Source of the DNA: Rhodococcus sp. HNM0563
GTDB taxonomy: Bacteria; Actinomycetota; Actinomycetes; Mycobacteriales; Mycobacteriaceae
Assembly: GCF_012726195.1 (NCBI RefSeq)
Contig: NZ_JAASAF010000016.1
Span: forward strand, 1 to 60,335
Direction: 5' to 3'
Length of the DNA: 60,335 nucleotides
The position numbers and the translations under genes are program-made. The notes below the pieces were generated by a model. It searched no databases. It saw only the letters and a program-made list of their open reading frames with translations, and had not been told where the DNA came from. The stretch's first letter is position 1, and every line of letters starts with the position of its first letter. Below are positions 53,962 to 60,335 of this stretch, one piece after another.

Positions 53962-54000
53962 GATTCGGGCGCCTCCGCACTTCGCGGAGGCGCCCGAATC
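53962..54000. terminator. Bidirectional terminator, 17-bp perfect stem
   Basis: Exact 17-base arms (53962-53978 and 53984-54000) flank the loop ACTTC, between the crotonase and a convergent small gene. Confidence 0.85.
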
Positions 54001-54012
54001 AGCTTGGGATGC

Positions 54013-54333
54013 TCACGGTTTGACGTATTCCGAGTACACGCTCATGATGCGCATCTTCGGGACAGGACCGAAGCTCAGGGAATCCGACATATCGAACTGC
54101 TTCGCGGCTGCCTTGGCGTGCACATTGTGCAGCGCCTTCTCCGGGTCACCCTCGATCTCGTAGAGGGTGACGAACGAGCCCCCGGCAGCGTCGGCCGGGG
54201 CCAGGCGGGTGGCCTTGAGGAAGCCGTCACATGCAACGACCTCACGGATGTGCGTCGACTCGTACCATTCGTTGAACTCGTCGACCCGTTCCGGATGGGA
54301 CGGGTACGCCTCGACCATCAGGTAATGCTTCAT
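54013..54333 (-). CDS. EthD/dimeric alpha-beta-barrel-like small protein
   Basis: This 106-residue protein has the ferredoxin-like pattern of EthD and related dimeric alpha-beta-barrel proteins: an N-terminal strand MKHYLMVEAY, then RVDEFNEWYESTHIREV and FLKATRL. Family members are accessory or small catalytic proteins in catabolic clusters. The ATG starts 25 bases after the stop of the preceding SDR gene on the same strand, so they form one unit. The function is not predictable from sequence. Confidence 0.72.
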   Translation of the reverse strand: MKHYLMVEAYPSHPERVDEFNEWYESTHIREVVACDGFLKATRLAPADAAGGSFVTLYEIEGDPEKALHNVHAKAAAKQFDMSDSLSFGPVPKMRIMSVYSEYVKP

Positions 54334-54358
54334 GCTTCGCCTTTCATGTGTGGATGGG

Positions 54359-55120
54359 TCAGACTCGAACGATCCAGCCGCCGTCGATGTTCAAGGTGTG
54401 GCCTGTCACCCAGTCGCTGCCGGACGAAACCAGATACAGCAGACCCGGAATCAGCTCCTCGGGTTCACCGAAGGGGAACGGGATCGCGTGCTTGACCATC
54501 TCCTTCAGTTCGGGCGGCGATGCGATGTCGCCGGCTTCGGTGTTCACCATGCCCGGCGCGATGGCGTTGACGCGGATCCCGAACGGCGCGAGTTCCCGTG
54601 AGAGGGACACCGTCATGCTCACCAGGCCGAGCTTGGTGATGCCGTAGGCCTGGGCGGCCATGAATGCGCCGCTGGACGATTGGTTGACGATCTTTCCGTA
54701 GCCGCGCTCTTTCATGTACGGGACCACCGCACGGGTGCACAGGAGCGGGCCGGTGAGATTGACCGCAAGCGTATTGGTCCACAGGTCCAACGACATGGAG
54801 GTGAGACCGCCCTTGCCGACGACCTCTGCCATCAGACCTGCGTTGTTGACGAGAATATCGACGGATCCGAACTCTGCGGCAGCCGCGGCGGCCATGTCCG
54901 ACGTGCTCTTCTCGTCCCTCACATCGACCCGGACGGCGAGCGCCCGATATCCGTCGGCCTTCAGTTCGTCGGCGGTCGCGGTCGCGGTGTCGAGGTCGAT
55001 GTCGGCAACGACCACTGCGGCGCCGGCCTCGGCGAGACCACGCGAGTAGGTGCGGCCGATCCCGCCGCCCGCTCCTGTGACGATGGCGACCTTGTCTGCG
55101 AGTTGCTTCGAATCCGTCAT
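54359..55120 (-). CDS. Short-chain dehydrogenase/reductase
   Basis: This is a 253-residue classical SDR with TGAGGGIGRTYSRGLAEAGA, NNAGLM, the active-site serine in IVNQSSSGAF and YGITK. It is probably an NAD(H)-dependent hydroxy/keto oxidoreductase of the pathway. The ATG at 55120 has AAAGGA upstream. It is the second gene of an SDR-SDR-EthD unit running left from the 55929-56096 promoter region. Confidence 0.86.
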   Translation of the reverse strand: MTDSKQLADKVAIVTGAGGGIGRTYSRGLAEAGAAVVVADIDLDTATATADELKADGYRALAVRVDVRDEKSTSDMAAAAAAEFGSVDILVNNAGLMAEVVGKGGLTSMSLDLWTNTLAVNLTGPLLCTRAVVPYMKERGYGKIVNQSSSGAFMAAQAYGITKLGLVSMTVSLSRELAPFGIRVNAIAPGMVNTEAGDIASPPELKEMVKHAIPFPFGEPEELIPGLLYLVSSGSDWVTGHTLNIDGGWIVRV

Positions 55121-55160
55121 GGGATCCTTTCTCGAAATGTGTGGGTGGGTTACCGCCGGT

Positions 55161-55928
55161 TCAGACCTTCTTGGTGACTCCGCCGTCCACGCGGATGATG
55201 GCCCCGGTGGTGAAACTCGAAGCATCACTGGCGAGATGCAGCGCGAGCGGAGCCACTTCTTCGGGTCGGCCCATACGCCCCAGCGGGACGAACGGTGCTT
55301 CTTCGCCTTCCGGCGGGGCCCATGCCTTCGAAAGGTCGGTCCTGAACGGTCCGGGCAGGATCGCATTGACACGGACGGTGGGTGCGTACGCGTCTGCAAG
55401 ACCGACCGTCAGGGCATTGAGGCCCGATTTGGCGCACGCGTAGGGGAGTTCGCGCACGCTCGCAGTCAGCGAGCCCGCCGTACCGACGTTGATGATCGAC
55501 CCGCCGCCGTTGGCGGCCATGTGAGCACCTGCGCGAACGGCAAGGCGGAACGGTCCTTTGAGGTTGACGTTGAGGGTCTTGTCGTAGAGCTCCTCGGTGA
55601 TCGATTCGAGATTCTCGTACAGCGGTGACATTCCGGCGTTGTTGACCAGGATGTCGAGGCGCCCGAAGTGCTCGAGGGCACGGTCGACCAGTGCGTCGCA
55701 GTCGTCCCAGTTCCCCACATGGCAGGCGACGGCCAGCGCGCGACGCCCGGTCGACGCCTCGATTTCCTTCGCGGCGAGCTCGCAGCCGTCGAGCTTGCGG
55801 GACGCTATGACCACGTCGGCCCCTGCCTCGGCGAGTATCTGGGCGATTGCGCGGCCGATTCCCCGTGAGCCACCGGTGACGATGGCGGTCTTTCCCGTGA
55901 GGTTGTGCAGTGAATCCAATGGCGTCAT
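55161..55928 (-). CDS. Short-chain dehydrogenase/reductase
   Basis: This is a 255-residue SDR with TGGSRGIGRAIAQILAEAGA, NNAGMS, the serine strand IINVGTAGS and active-site YACAK. It resembles 3-oxoacyl-reductase-type or alcohol-oxidising SDRs. There is almost no Shine-Dalgarno, so the mRNA may be leaderless. It is first in its unit and divergent from a SnoaL-like gene across a weak island operator. Confidence 0.86.
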   Translation of the reverse strand: MTPLDSLHNLTGKTAIVTGGSRGIGRAIAQILAEAGADVVIASRKLDGCELAAKEIEASTGRRALAVACHVGNWDDCDALVDRALEHFGRLDILVNNAGMSPLYENLESITEELYDKTLNVNLKGPFRLAVRAGAHMAANGGGSIINVGTAGSLTASVRELPYACAKSGLNALTVGLADAYAPTVRVNAILPGPFRTDLSKAWAPPEGEEAPFVPLGRMGRPEEVAPLALHLASDASSFTTGAIIRVDGGVTKKV

Positions 55929-55957
55929 GCACCGATTGTGACGCAGAATCTGGAATT

Positions 55958-55974
55958 TGGAAAGAAGATTCTTA
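55958..55974. promoter_or_regulatory. Island operator site 7 (10/14, weak)
   Basis: TGGAAAG-AAG-ATTCTTA matches in 10 of 14 positions. An overlapping inverted repeat ATTCTT-N6-AAGAAT (55968-55985) makes the region palindrome-rich. It lies between divergent SDR and SnoaL-like genes. Confidence 0.35.
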
Positions 55975-56096
55975 CAACCAAGAATATGATTTCGGTATGG
56001 GAGAGTAGTGATCGGAGCGGGTGGACACCCAGAGCCGGCCGCCTGCCCGGTGATGGGAAAATGCGACAGATCGACATCGAGAAGCAAAGGACAACA

Positions 56097-56546
56097 ATGA
56101 CATTGCAGCAACTCCAGGACCGGCTCGACATCGCCGACCTGCTGTACAAGTACGCGACCTCGGTCGACACGAAGAACTGGGAAGCGCTGGCGTCGGTCTT
56201 CACCGACGACGCAGCTCTCGACTACACGTCCGTCGGCTACCCGGCAGGCGCACGCGACCAGGTGATCGCCATGCTGAGCCGCGCACTCGACCAGTGCCCC
56301 ATGACCCAGCACTTCGTCACCAACATCGCGATCACGTTCGTCGATGACGACACCGCTGCGGTCTCGGCGATGTTCTACAACCCGATGCAGCTGCCGGGCG
56401 TCGACGGCCTGACGTACTGCGGCGGCAACTACCACCACGAAGTCGTGCGCACAGTCGACGGATGGAAGAGCCGCAAGGCCGTGGAGGAGAACCTCTGGTT
56501 CTCGAACCACCCCGATCCCTCCAAGAACGGCGCGGCAGCGTCGTAG
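56097..56546 (+). CDS. SnoaL/NTF2-like protein
   Basis: This 149-residue cone-fold protein has the SnoaL_4-type pattern: LQDRLDIADLLYKYATSVDTKNWEALASVFTDDAALDYTS, followed by the HFVTNIAI strand and a C-terminal GGNYHHEVVRT. Members include isomerases, dehydratases and small-ligand binders. The ATG at 56097 has AAAGGA upstream. It is a single-gene unit that converges with a FadE gene 67 bp away, and I see no clear hairpin between them. Confidence 0.78.
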   Translation: MTLQQLQDRLDIADLLYKYATSVDTKNWEALASVFTDDAALDYTSVGYPAGARDQVIAMLSRALDQCPMTQHFVTNIAITFVDDDTAAVSAMFYNPMQLPGVDGLTYCGGNYHHEVVRTVDGWKSRKAVEENLWFSNHPDPSKNGAAAS

Positions 56547-56613
56547 TCGATCTCGGGGATGTACGAGTAGAGGCCACCGTCGTTGACGGTGGCCCCTACT
56601 GGTCAGGTGATTG

Positions 56614-57423
56614 CTACAGGTTGGCGACGCGCGGAGCGGACCCCGACGCGCGGATGGCCGCACCTGCTTCTCGTGTCAATTCCTTTGAGCTGCCCAGCAA
56701 CCCGTCGAGAAACAATCCGCGGCGGATATGGCGATGCAGATCGTGTTCGTCGGTGAACCCGATACCGCCGAGCACCTGCTGACAGTGCCGCGCGGCGGTC
56801 ACCGCCGCCTTGCCTGCGGCGGCCTTGGCCAAAAGCGAGCTGAACTCGTCGTCCGCGACGAGGAGCGCCGCTTCGGCCCCCTCGATTGCCACGAACGTCT
56901 CGGCGAGTTTGTGCCGCACCGCCTGGAAGCCGGAGATGGGCTTACCGAACTGCGTGCGATCGAGCGCATGAGTACGGGCGAGGTCGAGCATGGTGCGGCT
57001 CGTGCCCACCAGCCACCACCCGAGCGCGCGGCGACCCGCAGCGACCGGTACCGGATTCCCGGACTCGACCACCTCGACGGTGAGCTCCTTGTCGAGAACC
57101 TCGGTGCTCCGCTCGGTGCGGTGCCACACCAGCCACGAACCCCCCGCGTACGGGAGCGGCACCGTACCTCCGGGTTCGGCGCCGGCCTCGGCCAGGATCA
57201 CGTCGTTGATCACCGGTGCGTGCGCGCCGGTCTCGCCCAGCAACCGGAACACCAGGGGGATTGCGACATCAGGCATCTCGCTGAGCATGTCGTGCCAGCC
57301 GAGTTCGACGAGCGCCGAGTCGAGTGCGACACCCGAGGCGGCCTCCATGGTCTTGCGAAGCGCGTCCTCGAGGAGTGCCAGTTCCGAATCGATCGCCGGT
57401 GCAGTGCTGTTCGTGGTCTTCAC
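56614..57423 (-). CDS. Acyl-CoA dehydrogenase, small subunit of pair C
   Basis: At 269 residues this is the shortest of the three small FadE chains. It retains DRTQFGKPISGFQAVRHK and QVLGGIGFTDEHDLHRHIRR but has almost no middle domain. The GTG start overlaps the stop of the large-subunit gene as GTGA, with GGGGAAAG upstream. The order here is large then small, the reverse of pairs A and B. It is the last gene of the unit. Confidence 0.84.
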   Translation of the reverse strand: MKTTNSTAPAIDSELALLEDALRKTMEAASGVALDSALVELGWHDMLSEMPDVAIPLVFRLLGETGAHAPVINDVILAEAGAEPGGTVPLPYAGGSWLVWHRTERSTEVLDKELTVEVVESGNPVPVAAGRRALGWWLVGTSRTMLDLARTHALDRTQFGKPISGFQAVRHKLAETFVAIEGAEAALLVADDEFSSLLAKAAAGKAAVTAARHCQQVLGGIGFTDEHDLHRHIRRGLFLDGLLGSSKELTREAGAAIRASGSAPRVANL

Positions 57424-58568
57424 TCTTTCCCCAGTTGCAATAGACGGCGAGCGATGATGTTGCGCTGGATTTCCGCGGTACCACCGTAGATCGACGCGGC
57501 CCGCGAATACAGGAACTCGGTCCGCAGTTCGGTGTCGAACAGTTCGATCCTTCCCGGAATCAGATCCCGCGCGGTGTCGAACAGTTGTTGCTCGGCGGTC
57601 GCGAGCAGAACCTTGTCGACGGAGGTCTCCGGACCCAACGGCAGCCCGGCCTGGAGGCGCTTCTGCGTGCCGTACGAACGGCTCCGCACCGTGTGCAACG
57701 CAAGGTAGGCGTCGCCGAGTTCGCGATCGTCGGCGGGATCCGAGACAGCAGCGACCTGATCGAGACGAGTGAACAGATACGCGATCCGGTGCCAGAAACA
57801 CGACGAGCGCTCGTGCGGGAGCAGATCTATCGCGAGTTTCCAGCCGTCTCCGGGATTACCCAGCATCCGATCGGCAGGTACCACGACATCGTCGAAGTAG
57901 ACCTCGCAGAACTCCTCGCGGTCGTGCATCGTCGTCAGCGGCCGGACGGTGATGCCAGGGGTGTCCATGTCGAGGAAGAAGGCGGTGATGCCGTCGTGCC
58001 CGGGGCCCGTGCGGGTGAGGAGAACACAACGGGTCGCGAACTGCGCCAGAGAGGTCCATACCTTCTGGCCGTTGATCACCCACTGATCGCCACGCTGTTC
58101 GGCGCGGGTGGACAGCGACGCGAGGTCGCTGCCCGAGCCGGGCTCGGAGAAGCCCTGGCACCACTGCTCGCTGCCGTCGAGCAGACGCGGCACCATTTCG
58201 GCCGCCAGTTCAGGACTTGCGTACTTGATCATGGTGGGGGCGAGCACCTCGATCATCGAGTAGATGCCCGGCTCGGCGAGGTCGCGTGTGGCGACCTCCT
58301 CGCCGAGTACGGCCCGCAGCATCGCGGGCCCGCCGAGTCCTCCGACCTCCTTCGGCCATCCGTATCGCATCCAACCGGCGTCGTAGAGAGCGCGCCGGAC
58401 CCGACCCAGCTGTTCGACCTGCTTGTCGAACGTGAGGTCGGGTCCGGGCGTGAGATCGTTCTCGTCGAGCCAGACGCGTACCGCTGTTCTGAACTCTCCT
58501 ACACTCCCCGTCGCTTCGCTCGCCCCGGTGACACTCCCCGTCGCTTCGCTCGCCCCGGTGACGCTCAT
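57420..58568 (-). CDS. Acyl-CoA dehydrogenase, large subunit of pair C
   Basis: This 382-residue dehydrogenase has CQGFSEPGSGSDLASL, INGQKVWTSLAQFATR and a GGTAEIQRNIIARRLLQL ending. The N-terminus begins with SVTGASEATG twice in succession, the product of a perfect 30-bp tandem duplication, before the real domain starts at VGEFRTAVRVWL. The ATG at 58568 overlaps the SnoaL-like gene stop as ATGA. An internal GTG downstream of the repeat could serve instead, so the repeat may not always be translated. Confidence 0.87.
   Translation of the reverse strand: MSVTGASEATGSVTGASEATGSVGEFRTAVRVWLDENDLTPGPDLTFDKQVEQLGRVRRALYDAGWMRYGWPKEVGGLGGPAMLRAVLGEEVATRDLAEPGIYSMIEVLAPTMIKYASPELAAEMVPRLLDGSEQWCQGFSEPGSGSDLASLSTRAEQRGDQWVINGQKVWTSLAQFATRCVLLTRTGPGHDGITAFFLDMDTPGITVRPLTTMHDREEFCEVYFDDVVVPADRMLGNPGDGWKLAIDLLPHERSSCFWHRIAYLFTRLDQVAAVSDPADDRELGDAYLALHTVRSRSYGTQKRLQAGLPLGPETSVDKVLLATAEQQLFDTARDLIPGRIELFDTELRTEFLYSRAASIYGGTAEIQRNIIARRLLQLGKE
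58501..58560. repeat. Perfect 30-bp tandem duplication in a FadE coding region
   Basis: 58501-58530 and 58531-58560 are identical. Because 30 is a multiple of three the frame is kept, adding ten residues to the dehydrogenase N-terminus. It is likely to vary between strains. Confidence 0.95.
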
Positions 58569-58978
58569 GCCGTCGGTGCCTCGAAGGCGTGCGGGATTCC
58601 CGAGTCGTGCTCGCCGCTGCGGCGGATGAATGTCATCTTGCGTGTCTTCAAGCGCCACCCCGCCTCGGTACGGACGTAGGTGTCGTTGTAGTAGCCGATC
58701 CGCATGTCGTGCGCGGAATGCTCGACGAAGCACAGCGGTTGTGTGCCGGTAGCGGTGTCGCCGTCGAGCTCGATCATCGAAGTGCCCACGAGAAACAGGC
58801 CTCTGGGTGCTGCAGCTGCCAGCTGGGGGAACTGGTCGAGAGTGAACACGTCGCCGAAAGCGCTGTAGGTGCCGTCAGGAGTGAACACGTCGACGATACC
58901 GTCGAACTCGCCCTTGGTCATGACCACGGCATAGCGTGCGAGGAGCTGGTTGATCTCTACGAGGTCACTTGTTGACAT
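58565..58978 (-). CDS. SnoaL/NTF2-like protein
   Basis: This second small cone-fold protein has 137 residues and begins MSTSDLVEINQLLARYAVVMTKGEFDGIVDVFTPDGTY, typical of SnoaL_4 proteins, and ends with the strand WRLKTRKMTFIRR. It overlaps the amidohydrolase gene upstream by 14 bp and the FadE gene downstream by 4 bp, so all four are translationally linked. It may be a hydratase or isomerase complementing the incomplete crotonases, but that is speculative. Confidence 0.78.
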   Translation of the reverse strand: MSTSDLVEINQLLARYAVVMTKGEFDGIVDVFTPDGTYSAFGDVFTLDQFPQLAAAAPRGLFLVGTSMIELDGDTATGTQPLCFVEHSAHDMRIGYYNDTYVRTEAGWRLKTRKMTFIRRSGEHDSGIPHAFEAPTA

Positions 58979-60176
58979 AGACCTTTCCGCCTTTCATCAC
59001 GAACCGCACATCCTGGGTGACGGTGATGTCTTCGGTGGGATCGCCCGGTACCGCGATGATGTCGGCGAGCAGGCCTTCGGCCAGACGGCCGCGGTCGTCG
59101 ACGCCGATCAGTTCGGCTGCATTGATCGTCGCGGCCTGGATGACCGCCAATGGGGGGAGACCTCGGTCGACGAGCGCCACGATCTCGTCGGCGTTCTTTC
59201 CGTGGGGGATCGCCGGCGCGTCGGTGCCGACGGCGATCTTGACACCGGCCTTGTACGCCGCGAGCACGGAAGTGCGCGCCTTCGGGAACATCTCGGCTGC
59301 CTTCGCCTGAAGCTCAGGCGGTGCATGAGAGGTGTCCATCGCGTCGGCCAAACGTGTCGTGGGAACCAGCCACGTGCCGTTCTCGACCATCTGGTCGATC
59401 GCGTCGTCGTCGATGAGGAAGCCGTGCTCGATGCAGTCGATGCCTGCGGCCACCGCGTGACGCACGGCATCAGCGCCGTGGGTGTGGGACGCGACCTTCA
59501 TGCCGCGACGATGTGCCTCGTCGACGATCGCGCGCAGTTCTTCGTCGGAATAGTGCTGGGCACCTGCCGATCCCGTCATCGACATCACGCCACCCGAGAC
59601 ACATACCTTGATGAGCTGAGCGCCGTGCTTGATCTGGTACCGGACGGCCTTGCGAACTTCGTCGACACCGTTGGCGATACCTTCCTCGATGGTCAGATCG
59701 AGGACACCGGGCGCAAAGGCCGCGAACATCGTCGGATCCAGATGACCACCGGTCGGGGTGATCGCGTGACCCGCGGGGACGATGCGGGGACCGTCGACCC
59801 ATCCGGCGTCGATCGCCTTGCCGAGAGCGACGTCGAGCAGATAGCCGCCGGTCTTGACGAACAGCCCCAGATTTCGGACCGTTGTGAAGCCCGCACGCAG
59901 CGTGCGGCGGGAATTGCCCACCGCACGCAGCATGCGTATCGGAGGATCGTCCTGAACGGTGGAGTAGACGGGCTTTTCGCCGCGCCCACCCATGAGCAGG
60001 TTCACCTCCATATCCATCAAACCCGGCATGAGGATCTGATCACCGAGATCGATCACCTCGCCGCGAGGTTCGCCGCCGACGCCCGCAATATGTTCGCCGT
60101 CGATGTGGATGATGCCCGGCCGGATGATCTCGCCGGTCTCGACATCGAGGAGTCCGGCTGCCTTGAGCGTCAGCAT
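58965..60176 (-). CDS. Amidohydrolase (imidazolonepropionase-like) lacking the HxH motif
   Basis: This 403-residue amidohydrolase-superfamily protein has an N-terminal beta-sandwich and the barrel entry ILMPGLMDMEVNLLMGG. At that point family members normally have His-x-His, but this one has Glu-x-Asn. The carboxylated lysine (LIKVCVSGG), the histidines in VASHTHGAD and CIEHGFL, and the aspartate in VGTDAPA are all present. A mononuclear or altered metal site is likely. The ATG at 60176 has a weak ribosome-binding site, and the next gene upstream ends four bases before it. Confidence 0.8.
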   Translation of the reverse strand: MLTLKAAGLLDVETGEIIRPGIIHIDGEHIAGVGGEPRGEVIDLGDQILMPGLMDMEVNLLMGGRGEKPVYSTVQDDPPIRMLRAVGNSRRTLRAGFTTVRNLGLFVKTGGYLLDVALGKAIDAGWVDGPRIVPAGHAITPTGGHLDPTMFAAFAPGVLDLTIEEGIANGVDEVRKAVRYQIKHGAQLIKVCVSGGVMSMTGSAGAQHYSDEELRAIVDEAHRRGMKVASHTHGADAVRHAVAAGIDCIEHGFLIDDDAIDQMVENGTWLVPTTRLADAMDTSHAPPELQAKAAEMFPKARTSVLAAYKAGVKIAVGTDAPAIPHGKNADEIVALVDRGLPPLAVIQAATINAAELIGVDDRGRLAEGLLADIIAVPGDPTEDITVTQDVRFVMKGGKVYVNK

Positions 60177-60180
60177 GCGG

Positions 60181-60335
60181 TTACACCACCGGTTCTTTGG
60201 TGATTTCGGCCCAGGCGGCGCCGCTGTCGGGGACGCGGGGCTGTTTCCAGACTTCGACGGGGAAGGAGACCATGACCAGCGATTGCATCAGGTGCATGAG
60301 GGTGCGGGCGTCGTCGGGCAGGTCGTCGAGGTCGA
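60181..60335 (-). CDS. C-terminal fragment of a protein cut by the window edge
   Basis: A minus-strand frame is open from the window end to a TAA at 60181-60183. It encodes about 50 residues that end in SLVMVSFPVEVWKQPRVPDS and then GAAWAEITKEPVV. It lies four bases upstream of the amidohydrolase ATG and is surely the preceding gene of that operon. I do not recognise the family from this tail. Confidence 0.6.
   Translation of the reverse strand, partial: DLDDLPDDARTLMHLMQSLVMVSFPVEVWKQPRVPDSGAAWAEITKEPVV

Noticed and set aside
55968..55985. The inverted repeat ATTCTT-N6-AAGAAT as a second kind of operator
   Set aside because: Its half-sites face the opposite way from the other sites and it occurs only once, so I only mention it within the weak site 7 entry.
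58501..58560. CRISPR-like or mobile-element repeat
   Set aside because: There are only two contiguous copies with no spacer, and they are part of a coding frame, so tandem duplication is sufficient.

Overview
The window is high-GC actinobacterial DNA, most likely from Rhodococcus or a close relative in the Nocardiaceae/Mycobacteriales. Several products read like those of Mycobacterium tuberculosis: FadE25, FprB, an LppU-like lipoprotein, the LigC/Prim-PolC repair pair, UgpAEBC and the F420-dependent glucose-6-phosphate dehydrogenase. GTG and TTG starts are common and stop/start overlaps of the GTGA type recur. I saw no tRNA, rRNA, transposase, integrase or CRISPR array.

Left part (1-28000), mostly housekeeping. 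An EspC-like/WXG-like/four-helix membrane protein trio (56-2323) looks like type VII secretion cargo with a membrane partner. It is followed by fadB2, fadE25, a TetR regulator, an acyl-CoA synthetase, a GAF-LuxR regulator, and a FadR-type GntR regulator divergent from a GlcD-like FAD oxidase whose transcript looks leaderless. Next come a DEDDh exonuclease, the LppU-like lipoprotein, ligC-primC, a secreted protein, a serine esterase, dodecin, fprB and an L,D-transpeptidase. The glycerophosphodiester importer ugpAEBC converges on a DeoR regulator. The DeoR gene shares a promoter region with fgd-pgi-whiB, which links sugar phosphate to F420H2 production.

Right part (28002 to the end) is one dense catabolic island. 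It encodes a two-subunit B12-dependent acyl-CoA mutase plus a MeaB chaperone and a putatively F420-dependent LLM oxidoreductase. It also has a class III CoA transferase, a KshB-like reductase, a P450, two acid-CoA ligases and three small/large acyl-CoA dehydrogenase pairs. The rest is two crotonases, a thiolase, a TesB thioesterase, five SDRs, an ADH, two amidohydrolases, two SnoaL-like proteins and a TetR regulator. The toolkit resembles that used on ring or branched substrates (activation, dehydrogenation by heteromeric FadE pairs, hydration, oxidation, thiolysis, skeletal rearrangement). The substrate cannot be read from sequence.

Two things tie the island together. First, a 17-bp palindrome (TGAGAAT-N3-ATTCTCA, perfect in front of the TetR gene) recurs with 10 to 14 of 14 arm matches in every promoter-bearing gap between 28833 and 56096. 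Most convergent gaps instead hold strong terminator hairpins. Second, the mutase keeps its B12-binding subunit motifs, but its barrel subunit has lost several residues normally invariant in methylmalonyl-, isobutyryl- and 2-hydroxyisobutyryl-CoA mutases. The best candidate for an undescribed system is therefore a TetR-controlled pathway around an unusual B12 mutase.
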